NCBI GenBank assembly: GCA_027310735.1 | Contig: DAIDAH010000006.1 | Span: 1-26,614, forward strand | Length of the DNA stretch: 26,614 nucleotides | DNA from: Methylotenera sp. | Lineage (GTDB): Bacteria; Pseudomonadota; Gammaproteobacteria; Burkholderiales; Methylophilaceae | Direction: 5' to 3' | Shown: piece by piece, positions 16,740 to 24,111 of the stretch | Numbering within the stretch: position 1 is the first letter of the stretch | Layout of the letters: each line of letters opens with the position of its first letter | Position numbers and translations under genes: made by a program | Notes under the pieces: model-generated | Seen by the model: the letters and a program-made list of their open reading frames with translations, nothing else | Database searches by the model: none | What the model was told of the DNA's origin: nothing

Positions 16740-16757
16740 TGATTAAGAAGTTGCTTA

Positions 16758-19085
16758 TTAACTCAAATGCAATAACTTTTCGAACTCATTCAGCGGTATT
16801 GGTTTACTGAAAAGATAGCCTTGGTATTGGGTGCAGCCATTTACTGCCAGAAAGTTTCTCTGCGCCTCTGTTTCCACACCTTCTGCAATAACTTCCAAAC
16901 CTAGACTTTGGCCCAGAGATATGATCGTGCGCACAATCGATGCATCATTCGGATCAGTATTGAGGTCGCGCACAAAGGACTGGTCAATCTTTAATTGATC
17001 CAGCGGTAAGCGCTTGAGATAAGCAAGTGAGGAAAATCCAGTACCAAAATCATCCAGCGAGAATCGAACACCTTTTTCTTTAAGGGCGGTCATTTTTAAA
17101 ATAATAGTTTCAACATTTTCGAGTAACAGGCTTTCGGTGAGCTCTAATTTTAGGCGAGTGGGGTCGGCTCCGGTGTGGTTCAGTACATCCAGCACCTGAT
17201 CTACAAAATCAGGCTGATGAAACTGTTTGGCGCTCACATTGACTGCAAGTATTAAGTGCCGAGTGGCTGCATTAGTTTCCCATGCTTTGATTTGTCGGCA
17301 TGCGGTTTCCAGCACCCAGCGGCCAATGGGTAAAATGAGCCCTGTCTCTTCTGCGAGAGGGATAAATTCGGTAGGTGAAATGATGCCTTTTTCTGGATGA
17401 AACCACCGAATCAGAACTTCAGCGCCAAAGGCATTACCATGCTTGTCTACTTGAGCTTGGTAAAAAAGCTGTAATTGCGCTGGAATCGCTGCGTGTAGCC
17501 ATGATTCCAGATTTACACGTGCTTCAAGTGTTGCTTGCATGTGCGAGTCAAAAAAGTGAATCTTATCGGGGCCATTCTCTTTGGCCTGAGACAAGGCGGC
17601 ATCAGTACGTTTCAATAGTTCTTCAAACGAGGTTTCGTGGTCGTGGAATAAGCTAATACCAATGCATGATTTGCAATAGTAAATTTTCCCATCCAATGTA
17701 AAAGGTTGCTGAATGGCTTTGTGTATTCTTTCCGCAATTGCTGCTGCCTGTAAGGCTGCTTGCTCTTGTGCCGTGCTTAGTGTGTCAAGTAACACTGCAA
17801 ATTCATCGCTGCCGAGACGTGCCAGCGTATCGTCGATATGGATGCAGGATTGAATACGTTGCGCGACTTCAATCAGTAACAGGTCACCTATGTCGTGACC
17901 ACGAGTGTCGTTGAGAGTCTTGAAGTCATCTAGGTTAATGAACAGCATTGCACCCTGACATTTTTTTCTTGAACTGGACAACAGCGCATGTTTCAAGCGA
18001 TCTAATAGCAGTTTTCGATTTGGGAGTCCGGTAAGCGCGTCATAGAAAGCCAGATTATGTATGGTTTCTTCTGCTTTTTTATTCTGGGTAATATCTGTAA
18101 AAGAGGCGACATAGTTGGTGACTTTGCCATTATCACCGATGACTGCGGTGATGCTAAGTCGTTCTGGATAAACCTCGCCATCTTTACGACGATCCCAGAT
18201 TTCGCCCTGCCAGTAATGGTCACGGCCTAAGCTTTCCCACATCAATTTATAGAAGGTGGCGTCTTGTAGTCCAGCCTTCAGCATGGCTGGTGTTTTGCCA
18301 ATGGCCTCTTCCAAGCTGTAGCCTGTGACTGTTGTAAAGGCATGATTGATCTTCAAAATAATTTGATTTTCATCAGTAATCACCATCGCATCCTGAGATT
18401 CAAACGCTGTCGCAGCTACTCGTAGTTCGTGCTCAGCATGTTTACGTTCCGTGATGTCCAGCAACATGCCTTGTACGTAAAGTGCCTGACCATGACTATC
18501 TCTTACAACTTCCGATTTATCATGAAAGTGTCGCCATTCGCCAAGCTGTGTTTTCATTCTATATTCTGACGAGAATGCGGTTTTTTCAAAGCGAGATTGT
18601 TCCAGCGCTTTGAGTACGCGTTCAACATCTTCAGGGTGGATTAAATGCAACCAAAATTCTGGTGTATCAATAAACTCCTGTGGTGAGTAGCCAAGGTCAG
18701 ATACTTTCGGGCTGATATACGTAATCAGATTTTTATTGTCAGCAGTGGTTTGGTAGATAATGTTGGGGCTTTGCTCCGCCAGATTGCGATAAGCCTCCTC
18801 TCTCTCCTGCAGCGCTTCAAGGCCTTGGCGTAGCTGGCGGCGAATGAGCCCAAATAAAAGCACGGAGGTAATGGCGACAAATACCCAGCCTTTAGTGATA
18901 CTGATAAGTTTGATTTGCTCGGGGTCATGAAACAACCAAATAAGCATCTGATCAGATAGCAAGATATAAACGCTGGAAAAAACCGCATACAAGAGTACAA
19001 CTTTAAGCACCCCAGCAACCTTGGTCGGTAGGGTTTGGTTTGGACGGCTGTGTTTAAATGGTGAAGACTCTTTCGATCCAGACAT
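16758..19085 (-). CDS. Membrane PAS-PAS-GGDEF-EAL protein, probable phosphodiesterase
   Basis: A 775-residue protein. Two N-terminal helices (about 23-43 and 63-81) hold it in the membrane. Two PAS domains follow (about 95-215 and 222-340); the second has the WDRRKDGEVYP type motif. The GGDEF domain (345-510) is degenerate: the signature reads GSDEF (425-429), and the first metal-binding Asp is replaced by Asn in FINLDDFK, so cyclase activity is unlikely. The EAL domain (about 525-775) keeps EVL, LELTES, LDDFGTGFSS, LKIDQSFV and IAEGVET, so c-di-GMP hydrolysis is likely. AAGG lies 7 bases before the ATG. The GGDEF part may act as a GTP-sensing regulator of the EAL domain. Confidence 0.92.
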   Translation of the reverse strand: MSGSKESSPFKHSRPNQTLPTKVAGVLKVVLLYAVFSSVYILLSDQMLIWLFHDPEQIKLISITKGWVFVAITSVLLFGLIRRQLRQGLEALQEREEAYRNLAEQSPNIIYQTTADNKNLITYISPKVSDLGYSPQEFIDTPEFWLHLIHPEDVERVLKALEQSRFEKTAFSSEYRMKTQLGEWRHFHDKSEVVRDSHGQALYVQGMLLDITERKHAEHELRVAATAFESQDAMVITDENQIILKINHAFTTVTGYSLEEAIGKTPAMLKAGLQDATFYKLMWESLGRDHYWQGEIWDRRKDGEVYPERLSITAVIGDNGKVTNYVASFTDITQNKKAEETIHNLAFYDALTGLPNRKLLLDRLKHALLSSSRKKCQGAMLFINLDDFKTLNDTRGHDIGDLLLIEVAQRIQSCIHIDDTLARLGSDEFAVLLDTLSTAQEQAALQAAAIAERIHKAIQQPFTLDGKIYYCKSCIGISLFHDHETSFEELLKRTDAALSQAKENGPDKIHFFDSHMQATLEARVNLESWLHAAIPAQLQLFYQAQVDKHGNAFGAEVLIRWFHPEKGIISPTEFIPLAEETGLILPIGRWVLETACRQIKAWETNAATRHLILAVNVSAKQFHQPDFVDQVLDVLNHTGADPTRLKLELTESLLLENVETIILKMTALKEKGVRFSLDDFGTGFSSLAYLKRLPLDQLKIDQSFVRDLNTDPNDASIVRTIISLGQSLGLEVIAEGVETEAQRNFLAVNGCTQYQGYLFSKPIPLNEFEKLLHLS

Positions 19086-19191
19086 CGTCTAACCTTAAAT
19101 AAAGAATTGTAATTTTTTAGTATTCTACACGCTGTGACCATAGTAATTCTTGATTTTTATAAGCGTGATTCTGTCAGCGTTTGTTGAAGGT

Positions 19192-19254
19192 TTATATGAC
19201 ATATAACCAGTGATTGTGTGTGCCGTAATGCTTTTATTGTCAGGAATTTCCTGA
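19192..19254. promoter_or_regulatory. Two 15-bp odd palindromes in the divergent region
   Basis: TTATATGACATATAA (19192-19206) and TCAGGAATTTCCTGA (19240-19254) are each perfect 7-base-arm palindromes around one central base. They lie between two divergent genes, so they may be binding sites for dimeric regulators. No named box is recognised. Confidence 0.4.
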
Positions 19255-19345
19255 AGTAAATGATAGTTGCGCCCATACTTGCTATTTATTACTATGTGGA
19301 CAGGGTGCAACTTGTCATCAATATTTATAATACCTGCTAGGTACC

Positions 19346-19837
19346 ATGAAACTTACATCGCCTACTGACGAGCAATACGAAGATGCATTGAGTCCGGTGG
19401 TGGGCAAAATGGATGAGCAGAAGTGGGAAAAAGCTAGAGCTACAACGTTGGGAGCGGCGGGTCTTTCAACTGCAATACTATTTCTAATTACACAAATCGA
19501 AACATGGAGTCCCGCTCTGTGGGTTTCATTCTTTTGTGCTTCAGTGGCAATTCCTGTTTGGCTTACTCTATGGCAAGTTGGTGAGGCTTACTCATTCTAT
19601 GGTGTCGCCTCTCACAAACACTTTTCAAAAAAGGAAGGATCTGGCGTAGGAGTCTTGCTGTTTTTTTGTGGTGGCCTTCTGCTCTTGATTAGCTTCATCA
19701 CCCTAATTTGGCACTTCTCCATCGCCGCCGCGTTAGCTTTCCTGCTTGCAAGCGGTAGTGGGATTGTCTTTGTTTTTAAACACCACACGGCCGTTCGCTT
19801 AGCGGCAGAAGCGAGTACTCCGAATCGTGCTAATTAG
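19346..19837 (+). CDS. Hypothetical four-helix membrane protein
   Basis: A 163-residue protein that I do not recognise. A charged N-terminus of about 30 residues precedes four predicted helices (about 33-51, 56-76, 100-121 and 124-144). The connecting loop contains HKHFSKKEG, and the C-terminus is basic (KHHTAVRLAAEA). This is a helical-hairpin pair with short loops, as in many small inner-membrane proteins. The ATG at 19346 has only a weak ribosome site (TAGG). It is a single gene between the divergent GGDEF/EAL gene and Dps, with no neighbours that hint at its role. Confidence 0.65.
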   Translation: MKLTSPTDEQYEDALSPVVGKMDEQKWEKARATTLGAAGLSTAILFLITQIETWSPALWVSFFCASVAIPVWLTLWQVGEAYSFYGVASHKHFSKKEGSGVGVLLFFCGGLLLLISFITLIWHFSIAAALAFLLASGSGIVFVFKHHTAVRLAAEASTPNRAN

Positions 19838-20186
19838 TTATCCAAGTCGATGGGTTCACTGATATTTAACGATAGCGTTATAGTTTATAAAACTATTGCC
19901 TTGTTGACCGCGCCAGTATTGCCTCTCAGGGCATCTATTTTTTAGGTTTATTTTAGCGGTTTGGCTTGGTACGTTAGGTGGTTTCAGGTCATAATCGACC
20001 TGCCAGACTCAGTCTGTATTCGTTGGCTTTAGTGGGTTGTCGATGAAGTTAGCCGAAGTGAATCGTATTTTGGTGTAAATGCACATCAACGGGCATTTGA
20101 TACAGCACTATTTAAGTAACGAGTTTGGTGCAAGATAATAATCATTTAAGCACTATCAATCGAGCAACTTATTTCTGGAGAAGATC
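19838..20186. other. Intergenic region upstream of dps
   Basis: About 350 bp without an intact gene. Two adjacent inverted repeats lie at 19985-20002 and 20004-20016. An AT-rich stretch with TAATAATCATT (about 20137-20147) lies before dps. No clear -35/-10 pair is seen. The ribosome site CTGGAG is at 20175-20180. Confidence 0.6.
19985..20016. repeat. Two adjacent inverted repeats
   Basis: CAGGTC-N6-GACCTG (19985-20002) is followed after one base by CAGACT-N1-AGTCTG (20004-20016). Both are perfect and share CAG and CTG ends. They could be operators or, as RNA, one small hairpin; the second loop is too small to fold alone. Confidence 0.55.
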
Positions 20187-20684
20187 ATGGCAACTAAATC
20201 TAAAGTACTTAATAAAATTGATATCGGTATTAGTGAAAAAGATCGTCAGGCAATTGCAAATGGGCTATCTAAGCTACTGGCAGATACCTACACACTTTAT
20301 CTAACCACGCATAATTTTCATTGGAATGTGACGGGGCCGATGTTTAATACGCTCCACAGTATGTTTATGCTGCAATACACAGAGTTATGGAATGCGGTTG
20401 ATCCCGTCGCTGAGCGTATTCGGGCGTTGGGGCATTTTGCGCCAGGGTCTTATCAGCAGTTCTCTAAATTGACTTCATTGCCTGATGTGCCGACATCTCC
20501 ACCCAAAGCACTTGAGATGGTGAAGGTACTTGTAAAAGGCCATGAAGCGGTTGCAAGAACGGCTAGGTCAACTTTTGCTTTAGCTAGCGATGCGAACGAT
20601 CAGCCAACAGCAGATATTCTGACACAGCGGTTAGATATCCATGAGAAAACAGCGTGGATGTTAAGAAGCCTTTTAGAGGAGTAA
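20187..20684 (+). CDS. dps: Dps-family ferritin-like DNA-protection protein
   Basis: A 165-residue Dps. The intersubunit ferroxidase ligands are all present with the family spacing: His45 (HNFHWNV), His57, Asp72 and Glu76 (NAVDPVAERIRALG). The N-terminus has three Lys residues (MATKSKVLNK), which could help DNA contact. Dps stores iron as ferric mineral using hydrogen peroxide, so it protects against oxidative damage. CTGGAG lies 6 bases upstream. It is a single gene. A 13-base leader, TTATTTCTGGAGA, is shared with the fasciclin gene. Confidence 0.93.
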   Translation: MATKSKVLNKIDIGISEKDRQAIANGLSKLLADTYTLYLTTHNFHWNVTGPMFNTLHSMFMLQYTELWNAVDPVAERIRALGHFAPGSYQQFSKLTSLPDVPTSPPKALEMVKVLVKGHEAVARTARSTFALASDANDQPTADILTQRLDIHEKTAWMLRSLLEE

Positions 20685-20742
20685 TTTGCCTGGTTTGATT
20701 TAAGCTGATTGTTTTTATACTAGCAAAATTGGAATCATCATT

Positions 20743-21837
20743 ATGAGTCAATTGTTTCAACCGTTCAAAATCAGCCATTTAACGCTAAAGAATAGAATCG
20801 TTATTGCCCCTATGTGCCAGTATTCTGCGCAAGATGGCTTGGCAACGGATTGGCATCTTATTCATCTGGGAAACTTGGCACTTTCTGGTGCGGGGTTGTT
20901 AATGATTGAAGCCGCGGCAGTGGAGCCTATCGGCCGCATTACCCATTCGGATCTAGGGCTTTGGTCAGACGAGACTGAAAGTGCATTGGGTAAAGTTTTA
21001 AAATCCATACGCCAATACTCTTCTATGCCAATTTCAATTCAGCTTGCTCACGCAGGCAGAAAAGCTTCAAGTGAAGTTCCGTGGAAAGGAGGGCAGTTAC
21101 TCTCTATCGAGAATGACGGATGGCAAACGGTGGCTCCCTCAGCTATCCCGTTTAATGAGTCTGACAGGGCGCCAACAGCACTTTCTATTGACGCGCTTAA
21201 TCGAATCAAAGCGTACTTTGTTGCCTCCGCTAAACGAGCCGTCAATATTGGCATTGATGCCATTGAGATTCATGCTGCGCATGGCTATTTGCTGCACGAG
21301 TTTCTATCGCCATTATCCAATCAACGGCAGGATCAATATGGTGGGTCGCTCGAAAATAGAATGTGCTTTCCGCTTGAAGTCTTTGCGGCTGTCAAAGAAA
21401 GTATTCCTCAAGATTTTCCATTGGGAATAAGAATCTCCGCATCAGACTGGGTTGAAGGTGGGTGGGATATCGATCAAAGTATCGCGTTTACAAAAGCTTT
21501 GGAGCCGCTTGATTGCCATTTTATTCATGTTTCGAGTGGCGGTTTATCTCCTAAGCAAGTCATTCCCAACGAGCCTAACTATCAAGTTGGCTTTGCTGAA
21601 AGTATTCGTCAAAATACAAAAATACCGGTTATTGCGGTAGGGCTCATCACCGATGCCAGTCAGGCAGAGAAAATTCTTCAGGAAGGAAAAGCTGACTTAA
21701 TTGCCTTGGCTAGAGGGATGCTTTATGACCCAAGATGGCCATGGCATGCTGCCGCAGAATTAAATGGCAGTGTTGATGCGCCTCCGCAATATTGGCGCTC
21801 ACAGCCTAGAGGGCTTAGCAATCTATTTAACAAATAG
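20743..21837 (+). CDS. Old Yellow Enzyme family NADH:flavin oxidoreductase, YqjM/XenA type
   Basis: A 364-residue FMN-dependent ene-reductase. Cys25 and Tyr27 in APMCQYSA mark the YqjM/XenA (thermophilic-like) class. The substrate-binding His177 and His180 are in HAAHGYLLHEFLSP. Later segments SPLSNQRQDQYGGSLENR and DLIALARGMLYDPRWPWHAA are typical of the barrel and the FMN phosphate site. The enzymes reduce activated C=C bonds with NAD(P)H, often in detoxification. The gene follows dps by 58 bases on the same strand, with only a weak ribosome site (GGAATC). Confidence 0.92.
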   Translation: MSQLFQPFKISHLTLKNRIVIAPMCQYSAQDGLATDWHLIHLGNLALSGAGLLMIEAAAVEPIGRITHSDLGLWSDETESALGKVLKSIRQYSSMPISIQLAHAGRKASSEVPWKGGQLLSIENDGWQTVAPSAIPFNESDRAPTALSIDALNRIKAYFVASAKRAVNIGIDAIEIHAAHGYLLHEFLSPLSNQRQDQYGGSLENRMCFPLEVFAAVKESIPQDFPLGIRISASDWVEGGWDIDQSIAFTKALEPLDCHFIHVSSGGLSPKQVIPNEPNYQVGFAESIRQNTKIPVIAVGLITDASQAEKILQEGKADLIALARGMLYDPRWPWHAAAELNGSVDAPPQYWRSQPRGLSNLFNK

Positions 21838-21838
21838 G

Positions 21839-22036
21839 ATATTCCTCAGCCCACGTCACTCGGGACTTCTTCCACTTAACGTCTATCCACTTGGGCTTTT
21901 CTGCATGGTATTTGTATGGGTGTGAAGAGTGGCGACTCAAGCGTGTGCAGTTTATTTCGTGCGGTGTGAGTGATTATGTGGCGCTATTTGATATAGAAGA
22001 AGATAAAATCGTTACAATTTTGCGGTGAGGCATTAA
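21839..22036 (+). pseudogene. Remnant of a RelE/ParE-family toxin gene
   Basis: Too short and broken to be called as a gene. The open frame beginning near 21839 contains GCEEWRLKRVQFISC (21918-21962), then GVSDYVALFDIEEDKIVTIL to 22022. This is the C-terminal strand pattern of RelE/ParE toxins (xxVxFISxGxSDYVALFxI). The frame then stops at TGA (22026-22028). One base out, the next codons read AVRH followed by TAA at 22034-22036, matching the family's usual ILAVRHQRE end. So a single-base deletion and truncation have broken the tail. No antitoxin gene is seen. It lies directly before topoisomerase IV parE, an unrelated gene with the same name. Confidence 0.55.
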
Positions 22037-22061
22037 CGTAAATATAATTTCTATTCATGGT

Positions 22062-22089
22062 TTGTGTGAGAGTGTCTGTACACTGTAAA
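22062..22089 (+). promoter_or_regulatory. Possible promoter of parE-parC
   Basis: TTGTGT (22062-22067) and TGTAAA (22084-22089) are 16 bases apart, about 36 bases before the parE start. A GGGCA/TGCCC hairpin (22093-22108) lies between them and the ribosome site. Weak matches, inference only. Confidence 0.3.
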
Positions 22090-22125
22090 TAAGGGCATAT
22101 GATTGCCCATCTGTAAGGAAAAGTA

Positions 22126-24111
22126 ATGGTAGAACAAGTATACGGAGCAGATTCAGTTAGGGTTTTACGTGGTTTAGAGCCAGTGCGTGCTCGACCCGGC
22201 ATGTACACCAGAACTGATTCTCCTACGCATATCGTGCAAGAGGTCATTGATAATGCAGCAGATGAAGCGCTGGGTGGGCATGCAACCAATATTATTGTCA
22301 CTATATTTAAAGATGGCGCGGTTGAAGTGTCTGACAATGGTCGCGGCATTCCGGTAGAAATTCCTAAAGGTGAGTCTCAACCGGCTGTGGAGTTGGTCTT
22401 TGTACAACTTCATGCTGGCGGTAAGTTCGATAAAGAAGACGAAAACAGCTCCTATAGATTCTCTGGCGGTTTACATGGTGTTGGTGTATCTGTCACTAAT
22501 GCACTTTCTACCCGATTGGAAGTTCAGGTTAAGCGCGGAGGTAAGATACACGAGCTTATATTTGCTAACGGAGACTGCATAGAATCGTTAAAAGACATTG
22601 GCAAGTGTTTGAAAAAAGATACCGGCACTACCGTGAAGTGCTGGCCGGATCCTAAGTATTTTGACTCACCAAGAGTTTCACTGACGCAGCTTGAACATTT
22701 AATTAAATCCAAGGCAGTGCTTCTGCGTGGGGTGAGTGTCACGCTAAGGACTGAAGGTGCGGAGGGCTTTGAAGAGCGCTCATGGACCTATGAAGGCGGA
22801 TTGCCTCAGTATCTTGAGGAGATGATAGGCGAGCGCGAAGAAGTGGATAATGAGCCGCCAATACCTATTATATCGGGTGAGTTCTATCATAACGAAAATA
22901 ATGACGGCATTTCAAAAGGCGAGGGTGCGTTATGGGCATTGTCATTTGGTGCTGGCGGTGGGCGTGGAGAGTCTTATGTCAATTTGATTCCAACCCTTTC
23001 AGGCGGCACACATGAGGCTGGGCTGCGTAATGGCGTGTTTGAAGCGGTAAAGACCTTCATGGAGCATCACAGCATGATGCAGCGCGGCATTAAGATTTCA
23101 TCTGAAGATGTTTGGAATAATGCTTATTACGTGCTTGCGGCAAAGGTGCTTGACCCGCAATTTCAAGGTCAAACTAAAGAAAAACTGACGAATCGGGATG
23201 CGATGAGAATGGTCGCTTCATCTGTGAAGCCTATCATGGAAACATGGCTGAGTCAGAACGTTGACTATGCAAAGCGTATTTCTGATTTAGTCAATCGCAC
23301 AGCAGCCGCACGTAATAAATCCACACAGAAAATCGAGAAGCGTAAATCATCCGGCGTCAATATGATGCCATCTAAACTGACTGACTGTGAAGCTGCAGGC
23401 ACAATGGCTGCTGAGCTATTTCTAGTTGAAGGTGATTCTGCCGGCGGCAGTGCGAAGATGGGGCGCAATAACGAGTTTCAGTCGCTATTGCCATTGCGCG
23501 GTAAGGTGCTGAATACTTGGGAAGTGGATGCTGGGCGCATCTTTGGTAATTCTGAGGTGCATGATATTTTCGTGGCACTAGGCATTGAGCCGCATACCCT
23601 TAAAGATAATCCGGATTTTTCTGGGCTGCGTTACGGTAAGTTATGTATTTTATCTGATGCGGATGTGGATGGTTCGCATATTCAGGTATTACTGCTCACC
23701 ATGCTGTTGCGACATGCACCTAAGCTTATTGAGCGTGGTCATGTGTATATTTCCCAGCCGCCGTTATATCGAATAGATGTGCCAGCACACGGCAAGAGTA
23801 AGCCTATGCGTAAAATCTATGTGTCAGATGATGCCGAGAAAATATCCATGATTGAAAAGCTAAAGCGTGAAGGAATTGCAGAGGAAAAACTCGGCATTCA
23901 GCGCTTTAAAGGTCTAGGTGAAATGAACCCAGAGCAACTGTGGGAAACGACGTTATGCCCAGATACTCGGCGATTAGTGCAGGTGAGGTTGCCAGAAGGA
24001 GAGGTTGATGGTGCGCATAAAATGTTCGACATGTTGATGGCGAAAAATGAGTCTCCAGCCAGAAAGGCTTGGATGGAGCGTCGTGGTAATGATGTTGAGG
24101 CAGATGTATAA
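22126..24111 (+). CDS. parE: DNA topoisomerase IV subunit B
   Basis: A 661-residue GHKL ATPase subunit of topoisomerase IV, which unlinks daughter chromosomes. ATP-site residues Glu39 (general base) and Asn43 (EVIDNAADEA), the DNGRGIP motif (70-76) and the GGLHGVGVS loop are intact. The TOPRIM domain has Glu435 in LVEGDSAGGSAK, with Asp511 and Asp513 in SDADVDGSH for Mg2+. The gene ends directly at the parC start (24111/24112). AAGGA (22115-22119) lies 6 bases before the ATG. Length (E. coli 630) and the adjacent parC fix it as ParE, not GyrB. Confidence 0.96.
   Translation: MVEQVYGADSVRVLRGLEPVRARPGMYTRTDSPTHIVQEVIDNAADEALGGHATNIIVTIFKDGAVEVSDNGRGIPVEIPKGESQPAVELVFVQLHAGGKFDKEDENSSYRFSGGLHGVGVSVTNALSTRLEVQVKRGGKIHELIFANGDCIESLKDIGKCLKKDTGTTVKCWPDPKYFDSPRVSLTQLEHLIKSKAVLLRGVSVTLRTEGAEGFEERSWTYEGGLPQYLEEMIGEREEVDNEPPIPIISGEFYHNENNDGISKGEGALWALSFGAGGGRGESYVNLIPTLSGGTHEAGLRNGVFEAVKTFMEHHSMMQRGIKISSEDVWNNAYYVLAAKVLDPQFQGQTKEKLTNRDAMRMVASSVKPIMETWLSQNVDYAKRISDLVNRTAAARNKSTQKIEKRKSSGVNMMPSKLTDCEAAGTMAAELFLVEGDSAGGSAKMGRNNEFQSLLPLRGKVLNTWEVDAGRIFGNSEVHDIFVALGIEPHTLKDNPDFSGLRYGKLCILSDADVDGSHIQVLLLTMLLRHAPKLIERGHVYISQPPLYRIDVPAHGKSKPMRKIYVSDDAEKISMIEKLKREGIAEEKLGIQRFKGLGEMNPEQLWETTLCPDTRRLVQVRLPEGEVDGAHKMFDMLMAKNESPARKAWMERRGNDVEADV

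Noticed and set aside
16739..16800. Terminator between exbD and the converging GGDEF/EAL gene
   Set aside because: Only scattered short complementary bases are seen, with no stable stem followed by T residues.
19326..19331. Perfect TATAAT before the four-helix membrane protein gene
   Set aside because: No -35 at proper spacing, and the start would leave a leader of only about 8 bases, so I do not call a promoter.
20133..20153. Fur-like sequence TAATAATCATT before dps
   Set aside because: Only about 12 of 19 consensus positions agree, all in the AT-rich core. Dps is often iron- or peroxide-regulated, but the site is too weak to call.
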